Of a stretch of DNA of 64,000 bases, positions 48,421 to 61,101 are shown one piece after another. The position numbers were made by a program, and so were the translations under genes. Below the pieces are notes generated by a model. The model saw nothing but the letters and a program-made list of their open reading frames with translations, was not told the DNA's origin and did not search any database. Location of the stretch: contig NZ_JABWRZ020000001.1 in NCBI RefSeq assembly GCF_014269185.2, positions 2,133,001-2,197,000 on the forward strand. The letters are read 5' to 3'. Source of the stretch: Pseudomonas oryzicola. GTDB lineage: Bacteria > Pseudomonadota > Gammaproteobacteria > Pseudomonadales > Pseudomonadaceae. Position 1 is the stretch's first letter. Each line of letters begins with the position of its first letter.

Positions 48421-48443
48421 AACCCCGGTGCGTGGCCGGGGTT
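48421..48443 (-). terminator. Terminator-like hairpin after idh
   Basis: AACCCCGG and CCGGGGTT form a perfect stem with a seven-base loop, 24 bases after the idh stop on the minus strand. The T-tract on that side is short (TTTGTGCTTTCT, broken), so termination strength is uncertain. Confidence 0.6.
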
Positions 48444-48466
48444 TGTGCATTTACATCAAGCGAACC

Positions 48467-51109
<2,643 letters not shown>

Positions 51110-52366
51110 ATGGGATACCAGAAAATCAAGGTTCCGACCGACGGCGCCAAGATCACCGTCAATGCCGACCATTCGCTCAACGTGCCTGACAATCCGATCA
51201 TTCCCTATATCGAAGGCGACGGCATCGGCGTGGATGTCTCGCCGGTCATGATCAAGGTGGTCGATGCCGCCGTGCAGAAGGCCTATGGCGGCAAGCGCAA
51301 GATCGCCTGGATGGAGGTGTACGCGGGTGAAAAGGCCACCCAGGTGTACGACCAGGACACCTGGTTGCCGCAGGAAACCCTCGATGCCGTGCGTGATTAC
51401 GTGGTGTCGATCAAAGGGCCGCTGACCACGCCGGTGGGGGGCGGTATCCGTTCGCTCAACGTGGCCTTGCGCCAGCAACTCGACCTGTACGTGTGCCTGC
51501 GCCCGGTGCTGTGGTTCCAGGGCGTGCCAAGCCCGGTGAAGAAGCCTGGCGACGTCGACATGGTGATCTTCCGCGAGAACTCCGAGGACATCTATGCCGG
51601 CATCGAGTGGAAGGCCGGTTCGCCCGAGGCGAACAAGGTGATCAAGTTCCTTAAGGAAGAAATGGGCGTCACCAAGATCCGCTTCGACCAGGACTGCGGT
51701 ATCGGCGTCAAGCCGGTATCCCGCGAGGGGACCAAGCGCCTGGTGCGCAAGGCCTTGCAGTACGTGGTGGACAACGACCGCGAATCGCTGACCCTGGTGC
51801 ACAAGGGCAATATCATGAAATTCACCGAAGGCGCCTTCAAGGACTGGGGCTACGAAGTGGCGCGTGACGAGTTCGGTGCCGAATTGCTCGATGGCGGCCC
51901 GTGGATGAAGTTCAGGAACCCCAAGAGCGGGCGCGAGGTCATCGTCAAGGACGCCATCGCCGACGCCATGCTGCAGCAGATCCTGTTGCGCCCGGCCGAA
52001 TACGACGTGATCGCCACGCTCAACCTCAACGGTGACTACCTGTCCGACGCCCTGGCGGCAGAGGTGGGCGGGATCGGCATCGCGCCGGGGGCCAACCTGT
52101 CCGACACGGTAGCCATGTTCGAGGCTACCCATGGCACCGCGCCCAAGTATGCCGGGCAGGACAAGGTCAACCCGGGGTCGGTGATCCTCTCGGCAGAAAT
52201 GATGCTGCGGCACATGGGCTGGACCGAGGCCGCCGACCTGATCATCAAGGGCACCAATGGCGCGATAGCCGCCAAGACGGTGACCTACGACTTCGAGCGG
52301 TTGATGGAGGGTGCCACCCTGGTCAGCAGTTCAGGTTTTGGCGCTGAAATGATCAAGCATATGTGA
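51110..52366 (+). CDS. icd: Isocitrate dehydrogenase, dimeric NADP type
   Basis: Icd (418 aa) is the E. coli-type TCA enzyme. It has [20 protein letters not shown], the substrate loop [24 protein letters not shown] with the regulatory Ser, [16 protein letters not shown], and [24 protein letters not shown] near the coenzyme site. Full length. The gene is divergent from the monomeric isozyme and ends in a strong terminator. The Ser in the SLNVALR loop is the site AceK phosphorylates in enterobacteria. Confidence 0.95.
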   Translation: MGYQKIKVPTDGAKITVNADHSLNVPDNPIIPYIEGDGIGVDVSPVMIKVVDAAVQKAYGGKRKIAWMEVYAGEKATQVYDQDTWLPQETLDAVRDYVVSIKGPLTTPVGGGIRSLNVALRQQLDLYVCLRPVLWFQGVPSPVKKPGDVDMVIFRENSEDIYAGIEWKAGSPEANKVIKFLKEEMGVTKIRFDQDCGIGVKPVSREGTKRLVRKALQYVVDNDRESLTLVHKGNIMKFTEGAFKDWGYEVARDEFGAELLDGGPWMKFRNPKSGREVIVKDAIADAMLQQILLRPAEYDVIATLNLNGDYLSDALAAEVGGIGIAPGANLSDTVAMFEATHGTAPKYAGQDKVNPGSVILSAEMMLRHMGWTEAADLIIKGTNGAIAAKTVTYDFERLMEGATLVSSSGFGAEMIKHM

Positions 52367-52375
52367 GGCAACGCA

Positions 52376-52414
52376 AAACCGGCCGCTTCCGTCGAGGAGG
52401 CGGCCGGTTTTTTT
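52376..52414 (+). terminator. Strong intrinsic terminator of icd
   Basis: A 15-base stem (52376-52390 with 52396-52410, one G-U wobble) with a five-base loop is followed by T7. It begins ten bases after the icd stop and sits between icd and the convergent cspD. Confidence 0.93.
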
Positions 52415-52437
52415 GCCTGCCGGCAGGCGACTTGGCC

Positions 52438-52695
52438 TCAGGCGTCGGCAGGGCTGCCGGCTGAATGGGCGCTGGCGGCGGAGAAGCTGGGGGCTTTGCT
52501 GCTGATATTCACCGCGTGCAGGCCTTTGGGGCCCTGGACGATCTCGAAACTCACCGCCTGGCCGGCCTTCAGGGTTTTGTAACCGTCCATCTGGATGGCC
52601 GAATAATGAGCGAACAAGTCTTCGGTCTTGCCCTCTTCATTGATGAACCCATAGCCCTTGGCATTGTTGAACCACTTGACTTTACCGCTTGCCAT
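52438..52695 (-). CDS. cspD: Cold-shock-domain protein CspD
   Basis: CspD (85 aa) is a single cold-shock fold that binds single-stranded DNA and RNA. In E. coli CspD inhibits replication in stationary phase. RNP1 KGYGFI and RNP2 DLFAHYSAI are visible after the start [11 protein letters not shown]. The Ala/Ser-rich tail of about 18 residues extends past the core domain. ATG 52695 is used (AGAGGGA upstream). It faces clpS, the arrangement usual in gamma-proteobacteria. Confidence 0.93.
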   Translation of the reverse strand: MASGKVKWFNNAKGYGFINEEGKTEDLFAHYSAIQMDGYKTLKAGQAVSFEIVQGPKGLHAVNISSKAPSFSAASAHSAGSPADA

Positions 52696-52925
52696 CCCTA
52701 TGTCCCTCTGCAAAGGACTCCATCACTGGAGTATCATCCACTTCATCCGCATACGAACCTTGCGAAAAATCTGGTTGACTGCGCGGATCTTTATCGACCA
52801 CGGTGGGTTCTTATTGTTTGTAACACCGTTTTGCCGTTAGTCAAGGTCACGCGGCGCGTGCTCCGGTGGCGGCTTTTGCAGTCAACCCACAACCTTAACC
52901 TGTCGCTCATGATGAAATTCTTTCC

Positions 52926-53288
52926 ATGCATGCACCTAGTGAGATTCGACTAACATTCAATCAGGATCGCCCGCAATCGAATGAGGACGACGGCTCAGGT
53001 CTTGCGGTTCAGGAAGCCAAGCCGATCCTGCAGGCGCCACCGATGTACAAGGTGGTTTTGTTCAACGATGACTACACGCCGATGGATTTCGTCGTCGAAG
53101 TGCTCGAGACGTTCTTCAATCTGAACCGCGAGCTGGCGACCAAGATCATGCTGACCGTCCATACCGAAGGGCGGGCAGTGTGCGGATTGTTTACCCGTGA
53201 CATCGCCGAAACAAAGGCTATGCAGGTCAACCAATACGCCAGGGAAAGCCAGCATCCGCTACTCTGTGAAATCGAGAAGGACGGTTAA
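52926..53288 (+). CDS. clpS: ClpS adaptor of the Clp protease
   Basis: ClpS (120 aa) binds N-degron substrates and hands them to ClpAP. The core has [21 protein letters not shown] with the conserved Asp/Asn-Asp pocket residues, and [23 protein letters not shown] flexible N-terminus of about 37 residues precedes it, as in the family. It is followed by clpA after 30 bases. With ate and aat nearby the window holds a full N-end-rule set. Confidence 0.95.
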   Translation: MHAPSEIRLTFNQDRPQSNEDDGSGLAVQEAKPILQAPPMYKVVLFNDDYTPMDFVVEVLETFFNLNRELATKIMLTVHTEGRAVCGLFTRDIAETKAMQVNQYARESQHPLLCEIEKDG

Positions 53289-53318
53289 TCGCCGACCACT
53301 TGGGTATGAGGTGAAGCT

Positions 53319-55589
53319 ATGTTAAACCGCGAGCTCGAAGTCACCCTCAATCTTGCCTTCAAGGAGGCCCGTTCGAAGCGTCATGAGTTCATGACCGTCG
53401 AGCATCTGCTGCTGGCACTCCTTGACAATGAGGCTGCCGCGACCGTTCTGCGCGCCTGTGGCGCCAATCTCGACAAGCTCAAGCACGACCTGCAAGAGTT
53501 CATCGATTCCACCACGCCACTGATTCCGGTCAACGACGAAGACCGCGAGACCCAGCCGACCCTGGGCTTCCAGCGCGTGCTGCAGCGTGCCGTGTTCCAC
53601 GTGCAAAGCTCCGGCAAGCGTGAAGTCACCGGCGCCAACGTGCTGGTGGCGATCTTCAGCGAACAGGAAAGCCAGGCCGTGTTCCTGCTCAAGCAGCAGA
53701 GCGTGGCCCGCATCGACGTGGTCAACTATATCGCCCACGGCATCTCCAAGGTGCCGGGCCATGGTTCGCATTCCGAAAACGACCAGGAAATGCAGGACGA
53801 TGAGGGTGGCGATACCGCCTCTTCGAGCAATCCGCTGGATGCCTATGCCAGCAACCTGAACGAACTGGCCCGTGCCGGCCGTATCGATCCGCTGGTCGGT
53901 CGCGAGCAGGAAGTGGAGCGCGTGGCGCAGATCCTTGCGCGCCGGCGCAAGAACAACCCGCTGCTGGTGGGTGAAGCTGGCGTGGGCAAGACTGCCATCG
54001 CCGAAGGCCTGGCCAAGCGTATCGTCGATGGCCAGGTGCCCGACCTGCTGGCACAGAGCGTGGTGTACTCCCTGGACCTGGGGGCGCTGCTGGCCGGTAC
54101 CAAATACCGTGGCGACTTCGAGAAGCGCTTCAAGGCATTGCTGGGCGAGCTGCGCAAGCGCCCGCAGGCGATCCTGTTCATCGACGAGATCCACACCATC
54201 ATCGGTGCCGGTGCGGCATCGGGCGGGGTGATGGATGCGTCCAACCTGCTCAAGCCGCTGCTGTCGTCCGGGGAAATCCGCTGCATCGGTTCGACCACGT
54301 TCCAGGAGTTCCGTGGCATCTTCGAGAAAGACCGCGCCCTGGCGCGGCGCTTCCAGAAGGTCGATGTCAGCGAGCCGTCGGTGGAAGACACCGTGGGCAT
54401 CCTGCGCGGCCTGAAAGGGCGCTTCGAAAGCCATCACAACATCGAGTACAGCGACGAGGCCCTGCGCGCCGCCGCCGAACTGGCTTCGCGCTATATCAAT
54501 GACCGGCACATGCCGGACAAGGCCATCGACGTCATCGATGAAGCCGGTGCCTACCAGCGCCTGCAGCCGGAGGCCAACCGCGTCAAGCGCATCGACGTGC
54601 CGCAGGTCGAGGACATCGTCGCCAAGATCGCGCGGATTCCGCCAAAACACGTCACCAGTTCCGACAAGGAGCTGCTGCGCAACCTCGAACGCGACCTGAA
54701 GCTGACCGTGTTCGGCCAGGATGCGGCCATCGATTCGCTGGCCACCGCCATCAAGCTGTCGCGTGCCGGCCTCAAGTCGCCAGACAAGCCGGTCGGTTCG
54801 TTCCTGTTCGCCGGCCCGACCGGCGTCGGCAAGACCGAAGCAGCGCGGCAGCTGGCCAAGGCCCTGGGCGTGGAGCTGGTACGCTTCGACATGTCCGAAT
54901 ACATGGAGCGCCACACTGTGTCGCGCCTGATCGGTGCGCCGCCCGGTTATGTTGGCTTCGACCAGGGTGGTTTGCTGACCGAGGCGATCACCAAGCAGCC
55001 GCACTGCGTATTGCTGCTCGACGAAATCGAGAAGGCCCACCCGGAAGTCTTCAACCTGCTGCTGCAGGTGATGGACCACGGTACCCTGACCGACAACAAC
55101 GGGCGCAAGGCCGACTTCCGTAACGTGATCCTGATCATGACCACCAACGCCGGTGCCGAAACTGCCGCGCGGGCCTCGATCGGCTTCACTCATCAGGACC
55201 ACGCGTCCGATGCCATGGAAGTCATTCGCAAGAGCTTCACGCCGGAGTTCCGTAACCGCCTGGACACCATCATCCAGTTCGGCCGCCTGAGCCACGAGAC
55301 GATCAAGAGCATCGTCGACAAGTTTCTCATCGAACTGCAGGCGCAGCTGGAAGACAAGCGGGTACTGCTGGAAGTCAGCGATGCTGCGCGCGGCTGGCTG
55401 GCGGCCTCGGGCTACGACGTGCAGATGGGCGCACGGCCGATGGCGCGGCTGATCCAGGACAAGATCAAGCGGCCGCTGGCCGAGGAGATCCTGTTTGGCG
55501 AGCTGGCCGAGCATGGCGGCGTGGTGCACGTCGACCTGCGCGATGGCGAACTGGTGTTCGACTTCGAAACCACGGCCGAGGTGGCGTGA
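53319..55589 (+). CDS. clpA: ATP-dependent Clp protease ATP-binding subunit ClpA
   Basis: ClpA (756 aa) is the hexameric unfoldase that feeds ClpP. It has an N-domain (residues 1-145), D1 with Walker A GEAGVGKTA and Walker B ILFIDEIHTI, and D2 with Walker A GPTGVGKTE and CVLLLDEIEKAHPEV. The acidic linker NDQEMQDDEGGDTASSS joins the N-domain to D1. GAGGTGAAG lies before ATG 53319. It is co-transcribed with clpS. Confidence 0.96.
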   Translation: MLNRELEVTLNLAFKEARSKRHEFMTVEHLLLALLDNEAAATVLRACGANLDKLKHDLQEFIDSTTPLIPVNDEDRETQPTLGFQRVLQRAVFHVQSSGKREVTGANVLVAIFSEQESQAVFLLKQQSVARIDVVNYIAHGISKVPGHGSHSENDQEMQDDEGGDTASSSNPLDAYASNLNELARAGRIDPLVGREQEVERVAQILARRRKNNPLLVGEAGVGKTAIAEGLAKRIVDGQVPDLLAQSVVYSLDLGALLAGTKYRGDFEKRFKALLGELRKRPQAILFIDEIHTIIGAGAASGGVMDASNLLKPLLSSGEIRCIGSTTFQEFRGIFEKDRALARRFQKVDVSEPSVEDTVGILRGLKGRFESHHNIEYSDEALRAAAELASRYINDRHMPDKAIDVIDEAGAYQRLQPEANRVKRIDVPQVEDIVAKIARIPPKHVTSSDKELLRNLERDLKLTVFGQDAAIDSLATAIKLSRAGLKSPDKPVGSFLFAGPTGVGKTEAARQLAKALGVELVRFDMSEYMERHTVSRLIGAPPGYVGFDQGGLLTEAITKQPHCVLLLDEIEKAHPEVFNLLLQVMDHGTLTDNNGRKADFRNVILIMTTNAGAETAARASIGFTHQDHASDAMEVIRKSFTPEFRNRLDTIIQFGRLSHETIKSIVDKFLIELQAQLEDKRVLLEVSDAARGWLAASGYDVQMGARPMARLIQDKIKRPLAEEILFGELAEHGGVVHVDLRDGELVFDFETTAEVA

Positions 55590-55614
55590 CAGTGGGGCCG
55601 CGTTGCGGCCCATC

Positions 55615-55670
55615 GCGGCTGAAGCCGCTCCTGCGGGGGTGATCCGCTTGTAGGGGCGGCTTCAGCCGCT
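55615..55670. repeat. REP-type inverted pair
   Basis: GCGGCTGAAGCCGCTCCT is followed by AGGGGCGGCTTCAGCCGC: two inward-facing copies of the 'GCGGCTTCAGCCGC' palindrome that recurs near 22580. It lies just after the clpA stop. Confidence 0.78.
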
Positions 55671-55700
55671 ATGGCCGTGACGCGGTTTTGGCAGGCACAA

Positions 55701-55727
55701 AAAAGCCCGGCACATGGCCGGGCTTTT
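55701..55727. terminator. Bidirectional intrinsic terminator between clpA and infA
   Basis: AAAAGCCCGGC and GCCGGGCTTTT form an 11-base perfect stem with a five-base loop, with A-tract on the left and T-tract on the right. It should stop clpA on the plus strand and infA on the minus strand. Confidence 0.92.
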
Positions 55728-55740
55728 TCATGGCTTGAGC

Positions 55741-55959
55741 TTAGCGCGCACGGTAGGTGATGCGGCCCTTGCTCAGGTCGTACGGCGTCAGTTCGACGCG
55801 GACCTTGTCGCCAGTGAGAATACGGATGTAGTTCTTGCGCATCTTTCCGGAGATGTGCGCGGTTACGACGTGCCCGTTTTCCAACTCCACGCGGAACATG
55901 GTGTTGGGCAGGGTGTCGACGACAGTACCTTCCATTTCGAAGCTGTCTTCTTTCGACAT
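55741..55959 (-). CDS. infA: Translation initiation factor IF-1
   Basis: IF-1 (72 aa) occupies the ribosomal A site during initiation. It is a single OB fold: [22 protein letters not shown], ending [27 protein letters not shown]. Exact family length. Monocistronic, 102 bases downstream of ate, ended by the bidirectional terminator. Its conserved place next to clpA and aat is typical of gamma-proteobacteria. Confidence 0.97.
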
Positions 55960-56061
55960 GCAGTAGAGCCCTCGGATCCAGTGTTGGCCCGACGCATAAC
56001 CGCACCGGGCAAAAAAGTGGCGTGGATTATGCCCGAAAATTGTGTGTCAAGCCAATGCCTT

Positions 56062-56769
56062 TCAGTTGAGGGTGACCCAGCGTTGGTTGATCAGCAGTTC
56101 GATGGGCCGATATTGCGTCTTGTAGTTCATTTTCTTGCAGTTCTTGATCCAGTAACCCAGGTACACCGCCTCCAGGTCCTGGCGCAGGGCTTCGGTGATC
56201 TGCCACAGGATGGCGAAGCGGCCAAGGCTGCGGCGCTCTTCTTCCGGCTCGTAGAAGGTGTACACCGCCGACAGGCCGTTGGGCAGCAGGTCGCACACGG
56301 CCACCGCCATCAGGCGGCCTTCCAGGCGGAATTCGTAGAACCAGCAGAACGGCAGGTCACGTACCAGGAACGTGGAAAACTGGTCACGGCTGGGCGGGTA
56401 CATGTCACCATCGGCATGGCGCGTTTCGATATAGCGCCGGTACAGGTCGAAGTACTCTTCCTTGAACGCCGGGCGTGCCGCGGTCACGGTCAGGTCGGCA
56501 TTGCGCTTGAGGATGCGCCGTTGCTGGCGGTTGGGGATGAAGCGCGCCGCGGGGATGCGTGCCGGTACGCAGGCATTGCAGTTCTGGCAGTGCGGGCGGT
56601 ACAGGTGGTCGCCGCTGCGACGAAAGCCCATCTCCGACAAATCGGCGTACACATGCACGTCCATCGGCTGGCTGGGGTCGAGGAACAGCGTGGTGGCCTG
56701 TTCGTCGGGCAGGTAGCTGCAGGAGTGGGGTTGAGTGGCATAGAACTTCAACCGCGCCAACTCTGTCAT
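56062..56769 (-). CDS. ate: Aspartate/glutamate leucyltransferase (Bpt-type)
   Basis: This 235-aa enzyme attaches leucine to proteins beginning with Asp or Glu, creating N-degrons for ClpS/ClpAP. It has the Cys-rich ATE N-terminal motif PHSCSYLP and [20 protein letters not shown], with [17 protein letters not shown] and [20 protein letters not shown] later. Start ATG 56769 has GAGGGGGG upstream. It is 57 bases after aat, the other aminoacyl-protein transferase, on the same strand. Confidence 0.94.
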   Translation of the reverse strand: MTELARLKFYATQPHSCSYLPDEQATTLFLDPSQPMDVHVYADLSEMGFRRSGDHLYRPHCQNCNACVPARIPAARFIPNRQQRRILKRNADLTVTAARPAFKEEYFDLYRRYIETRHADGDMYPPSRDQFSTFLVRDLPFCWFYEFRLEGRLMAVAVCDLLPNGLSAVYTFYEPEEERRSLGRFAILWQITEALRQDLEAVYLGYWIKNCKKMNYKTQYRPIELLINQRWVTLN

Positions 56770-56826
56770 GATCAACCCCCCTCGGTGAGACTTTGCTTTA
56801 AGTGTATGCCAGCTATGGGAACTCGC

Positions 56827-57507
56827 CTAGGGAACCCAGGTGGCGCTATTGGGCTGGTCGAGGTGGCGGGCCAGGTAGCCGGCGAACTCGGCGCGGCTGA
56901 TGGCCTGGGCGCCCAGGCTGTGCAGGTGGTTGGTCGGCATCTGGCAATCGATGAGGACGAAACCGGCCTGGCGCAGGTGGTTGACCAAGGTCACGAAGCC
57001 GACCTTGGAGGCATTGTCGGCACGGCTGAACATCGATTCGCCGAAGAACAGCTGGCCTATGGCCAGGCCGTACAGGCCGCCGACCAGTTCACCGTCCTGG
57101 CGCACCTCCACCGAATGGGCGATGCCGCGTCGGTGCAGCTCGCAATAGGCGGCACGCATGGTGTCGGTGATCCAGGTGCCATCGGCATAGTCGCGGGGGG
57201 CCGCGCAGGCCGCAATCACGGCGGCGAAGTCTGTGTCGAAGCTGACCTGGTAGCGGCCCTGGCGCAGCAGCTTGGCCAGCGACCGCGATACGTGCAGCTG
57301 GTCCGGAAACAGCACGGTGCGTGGGTCGGGTGACCACCAGAGGATCGGCTGGCCGTCCTGGTACCACGGGAAGCAGCCATGGCGATATGCCTGGACCAGG
57401 CGCTCGGGGCTCAGGTCGCCGCCGGCGGCAAGCAGGCCGTTGGGCTCGTGCAGGGCTTTTTCCAGGGGTGGGAAGGTCAGCGAGTCGCGGGTCAGCCAGG
57501 TGAGCAT
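56827..57507 (-). CDS. aat: Leucyl/phenylalanyl-tRNA--protein transferase
   Basis: Aat (226 aa) adds Leu or Phe to N-terminal Arg or Lys, making primary N-degrons for ClpS. Motifs are [78 protein letters not shown] and [15 protein letters not shown]. Full length. It heads the aat-ate pair and is divergent from ftsK across 384 bases. Confidence 0.95.
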   Translation of the reverse strand: MLTWLTRDSLTFPPLEKALHEPNGLLAAGGDLSPERLVQAYRHGCFPWYQDGQPILWWSPDPRTVLFPDQLHVSRSLAKLLRQGRYQVSFDTDFAAVIAACAAPRDYADGTWITDTMRAAYCELHRRGIAHSVEVRQDGELVGGLYGLAIGQLFFGESMFSRADNASKVGFVTLVNHLRQAGFVLIDCQMPTNHLHSLGAQAISRAEFAGYLARHLDQPNSATWVP

Positions 57508-57891
57508 GGTCTATCGTGCGGTGGGGGAGGGGAGAGGGCAGCATGGCTTGGGTGGAAAGCAGGGTCAATCTCTTTGGCTTCCACGCGGGCACGCTCGCGA
57601 GGAGACCGGCACGGTTGATGAAAAAAAGGCAATTTCCTACACATTCAGCAAAGCACCGGCACCATCCGCTACATTTGCTGTCACACCTGTGCAAAAACAC
57701 AGCATAAGCCTTTGTCACAGAAGAGAATGCGTGCTCAAATTGCAGCTATATGAAAGTCGCTCCCGGCCACACCCCCATACGGCGTCCCGCCATGGCGGCC
57801 GGCGGGCAGTAATGTTAAAAGTAGTGGTTCATTGGCCGCACCGCCGGCCGATCACTATTGGACGCGCAGCACGCGCAGGAATAGACGCGTT
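57508..57891. other. Divergent control region between aat and ftsK
   Basis: These 384 bases show no gene with a family pattern. They contain a LexA-like box at 57687 and an A/T-rich zone (about 57610-57760) likely to hold both promoters. A C-rich segment near 57765-57855 is probably the ftsK leader. Confidence 0.5.
57687..57702. promoter_or_regulatory. LexA-box candidate upstream of ftsK
   Basis: CTGTGCAAAAACACAG fits CTGT-N8-ACAG exactly and extends to an almost perfect palindrome (CTGTG/CACAG). It lies 190 bases before the ftsK start. In E. coli ftsK is part of the SOS response, so LexA control would be consistent. Confidence 0.5.
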
Positions 57892-60402
57892 TTGAAGAAA
57901 TCCACCGCAACCCCAGCTCCCTTGCCCGTGCCCCTGTGGCGGCAGCAGCTGCATTATCGCCTCAAGGAAGGTGCGCTGATCGCTGTCGGCGCCCTGTGCC
58001 TGTACCTGTGGATGGCGCTGCTCACCTACGACACCTCGGACCCGGGCTTCAGCCACACCAGCAATGTCGACCAGGTGCAGAACGCCGCCGGGCGTGCCGG
58101 TGCCTACTTCGCCGACATCCTGTTCATGGTGCTGGGCTACTTCGCCTATATCTTCCCGCTGCTGCTGGCGATCAAGACCTGGCAGATCTTCCGCGAACGC
58201 CACCAGCCCTGGGACTGGAGCGGCTGGTTGTTCTCCTGGCGGCTGATCGGCCTGGTGTTCCTGGTGCTGTCCGGTGCGGCGCTGGCGCATATCCATTTCC
58301 ATCCGCCGGCGAGCATGCCGTTCTCGGCCGGAGGCGCGCTGGGCGAGAGCCTGGGTGACCTGGCGCGCAACCTGCTGAACGTGCAGGGCAGCACGTTGAT
58401 GTTCATTGCCCTGTTCCTGTTCGGCCTGACGGTGTTCACCGACCTGTCCTGGTTCAAGGTGATGGACCTGACCGGCAAGATCACCCTCGATCTGTTCGAG
58501 CTGATGCAAGGCGCTGCCACCCGTTGGTGGGAAGCCCGCAACGAGCGCAAGCGCCTGGAGGCGCAACTGCGCGAGGACGAACCGGTATTCAAGGCCGCGC
58601 CGGTGCCTGCCGAGAAACCCGAGCAACCGGCCCGGCCGGCGCTGCGCGAGCGCCTGTTCAAGCGTGAGGAAGCCGCCGCGCAACCGGTTGAGCCACGCGA
58701 GCCTACCCTGGCGCGCGAGCCTGTGTTGCCACGCGAGGCCATTGCACCGCGCGAGCCGGTAGTGCCACGCGAGCCAATGGTGCAGCGTGAACAACCGGCG
58801 GCCCCGCCCATCGTGCCTCCGTCTGCCGCCAGGGCACCGGAACCGAGCAAGCGGGTGATGAAGGAGAAGCAGGCGCCGCTGTTCATCGACAGCGCCGTGG
58901 AAGGCACCTTGCCGTCCATTTCCATCCTCGACCCGGCCGAACAGAAGAAGATCGAGTATTCGCCAGAGTCGCTCGCCGGTGTCGGCCAGTTGCTGGAAAT
59001 CAAGCTCAAGGAATTCGGTGTGGAAGTGGCGGTGGACTCGATCCACCCGGGCCCGGTGATCACCCGTTACGAGATCCAGCCGGCCGCTGGTGTGAAGGTC
59101 AGCCGCATCGCCAACCTGGCCAAGGACCTGGCGCGCTCGCTGGCAGTGACCAGCGTGCGGGTGGTCGAGGTCATCCCCGGCAAGACCACCGTGGGTATCG
59201 AGATCCCCAACGAAAACCGGCAGATGGTGCGCTTCTCCGAAGTGCTGGCCACGCCGCAGTACGACGAGCAGAAATCGCCGGTCACCCTGGCCCTGGGCCA
59301 CGACATCGGTGGCAAGCCGGTGATCACCGACCTGGCCAAGATGCCGCACCTGCTGGTGGCCGGTACCACCGGTTCCGGCAAGTCGGTGGGCGTGAACGCG
59401 ATGATCCTGTCGATCCTGTTCAAGTCCAGCCCGGAAGACGCGCGGCTGATCATGATCGACCCGAAGATGCTCGAACTGTCGATCTACGAAGGCATCCCGC
59501 ACCTGCTGTGCCCGGTGGTCACCGACATGAAGGACGCCGCCAACGCCCTGCGCTGGAGCGTGGCCGAGATGGAGCGGCGCTACAAGCTGATGGCGGCCAT
59601 GGGCGTGCGTAACCTGGCCGGCTTCAACCGCAAGATCAAGGACGCCCAGGAAGCCGGCGAAATCATCCATGACCCGCTGTACCGCCGCGAGAGCATGGAC
59701 GACGAGCCGCCGGCGCTGAAGACCTTGCCGACCATCGTGGTGATCGTCGACGAGTTCGCCGACATGATGATGATCGTCGGCAAGAAGGTCGAAGAGCTGA
59801 TCGCCCGTATCGCGCAGAAGGCGCGAGCGGCCGGTATCCACCTGATCCTCGCCACCCAGCGCCCCTCGGTGGACGTGATCACCGGCCTGATCAAGGCCAA
59901 CATCCCGACCCGCATGGCGTTCCAGGTGTCGAGCAAGATCGACTCGCGGACCATCATCGACCAGGGGGGGGCCGAACAGCTGCTGGGCCATGGTGACATG
60001 CTGTACATGCCACCGGGTACCAGCCTGCCGATTCGTGTGCACGGCGCGTTCGTCTCCGACGACGAGGTGCACCGTGTGGTGGAAGCGTGGAAGCTGCGCG
60101 GCGCCCCGGACTACAACGACGACATCCTCAACGGCGTCGAAGAGGCCGGCAGCGGCTTCGAAGGCAGCGGCAGCGGTGGCGGCGATGGCGATGATTCGGA
60201 AAGTGACGCCCTGTATGATGAGGCCGTGCAGTTCGTGCTGGAAAGCCGCCGCGCGTCCATCTCGGCCGTGCAGCGCAAACTGAAGATCGGCTACAACCGC
60301 GCCGCCCGCATGATCGAAGCCATGGAAATGGCCGGCGTGGTCACCCCCATGAACAGCAACGGCTCGCGGGAAGTGATTGCCCCGGGTGGCCCGCGCGACT
60401 GA
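57892..60402 (+). CDS. ftsK: DNA translocase FtsK
   Basis: FtsK (836 aa) pumps chromosomal DNA through the closing septum and activates XerCD at dif. Four or five transmembrane helices fill residues 25-190, starting [19 protein letters not shown] Pro/Arg/Glu linker with repeated 'PREP'-type units follows (about 266-305). The motor has Walker [11 protein letters not shown] and Walker [13 protein letters not shown]. The gamma winged helix ends the protein ([21 protein letters not shown]). I favour TTG 57892 (MKKSTATP) with AGGA upstream over the ATG 20 codons earlier, whose extension is Arg-rich and unlike the family. The start is uncertain. Confidence 0.94.
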   Translation: MKKSTATPAPLPVPLWRQQLHYRLKEGALIAVGALCLYLWMALLTYDTSDPGFSHTSNVDQVQNAAGRAGAYFADILFMVLGYFAYIFPLLLAIKTWQIFRERHQPWDWSGWLFSWRLIGLVFLVLSGAALAHIHFHPPASMPFSAGGALGESLGDLARNLLNVQGSTLMFIALFLFGLTVFTDLSWFKVMDLTGKITLDLFELMQGAATRWWEARNERKRLEAQLREDEPVFKAAPVPAEKPEQPARPALRERLFKREEAAAQPVEPREPTLAREPVLPREAIAPREPVVPREPMVQREQPAAPPIVPPSAARAPEPSKRVMKEKQAPLFIDSAVEGTLPSISILDPAEQKKIEYSPESLAGVGQLLEIKLKEFGVEVAVDSIHPGPVITRYEIQPAAGVKVSRIANLAKDLARSLAVTSVRVVEVIPGKTTVGIEIPNENRQMVRFSEVLATPQYDEQKSPVTLALGHDIGGKPVITDLAKMPHLLVAGTTGSGKSVGVNAMILSILFKSSPEDARLIMIDPKMLELSIYEGIPHLLCPVVTDMKDAANALRWSVAEMERRYKLMAAMGVRNLAGFNRKIKDAQEAGEIIHDPLYRRESMDDEPPALKTLPTIVVIVDEFADMMMIVGKKVEELIARIAQKARAAGIHLILATQRPSVDVITGLIKANIPTRMAFQVSSKIDSRTIIDQGGAEQLLGHGDMLYMPPGTSLPIRVHGAFVSDDEVHRVVEAWKLRGAPDYNDDILNGVEEAGSGFEGSGSGGGDGDDSESDALYDEAVQFVLESRRASISAVQRKLKIGYNRAARMIEAMEMAGVVTPMNSNGSREVIAPGGPRD

Positions 60403-60465
60403 TGAACACCTTGCCGGGCGCCAACGGTGGTGCCCGGCCTATTTCAATGCTCGATGAGGATTCCC

Positions 60466-61089
60466 ATGCGCGCGATTCGCATGCTGTTGGTTTCTGCCCT
60501 GACCCTGGGCACGGTTACGGCCTATGCCGGTGAGCAAGATGTACAGCGCCTGACCCAACTGCTGGAAAAGTCGCAGACCATCGAGGCCAACTTTTCCCAG
60601 CTGACCCTGGACGCCGGTGGCACCAGCCTGCAGGAAACGTCGGGCAAGATGACGGTCAAGCGCCCGGGCCTGTTCTACTGGCACACCGATGCCCCACAGG
60701 AGCAGGTGGTGGTGTCTGACGGCAAGAACGTCACCCTGTGGGACCCCGACCTGGAGCAGGCCACCATCAAGAAGCTCGACGTGCGCCTGAACCAGACGCC
60801 GGCGCTGCTGCTGTCCGGTGACGTGTCGAAGATCAGCCAGAGCTTCGATATCACCTCGAAGGAGCAGGGTGAAGTGATGGACTTCACCCTCAAGCCGAAG
60901 ACCAAGGACACCCTGTTCGACTCGCTGCGCGTGTCGTTCCGCAAGGGCCTGATCAACGACATGCAGCTGATCGACAGCGTCGGCCAGCGCACCAATATCC
61001 TGTTCAATGGCGTGAAAGCCAACCAGGCGGTGCCGGACAGCAAGTTCAAGTTCGACGTCCCTGAAGGCGCGGACATCATCAAGGAGTAA
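60466..61089 (+). CDS. lolA: Outer-membrane lipoprotein carrier LolA
   Basis: LolA (207 aa) ferries lipoproteins across the periplasm from LolCDE to LolB. A signal peptide of 21 residues ends TVTAYA before GEQDVQRL. The mature chain has [43 protein letters not shown] and [13 protein letters not shown], the half-barrel pattern. ATG 60466 with GAGGA is used, not 13 codons earlier. It follows ftsK by 63 bases and precedes rarA by 12. Confidence 0.95.
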   Translation: MRAIRMLLVSALTLGTVTAYAGEQDVQRLTQLLEKSQTIEANFSQLTLDAGGTSLQETSGKMTVKRPGLFYWHTDAPQEQVVVSDGKNVTLWDPDLEQATIKKLDVRLNQTPALLLSGDVSKISQSFDITSKEQGEVMDFTLKPKTKDTLFDSLRVSFRKGLINDMQLIDSVGQRTNILFNGVKANQAVPDSKFKFDVPEGADIIKE

Positions 61090-61101
61090 CCAGAGCCCGC
61101 C

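Noticed and set aside
53322..55613. 763-residue minus-strand frame
   Set aside because: Antisense of clpA, which has both AAA+ modules intact.
57829..60072. 747-residue minus-strand frame
   Set aside because: Antisense of ftsK; His/Arg/Gln-rich and without any domain.
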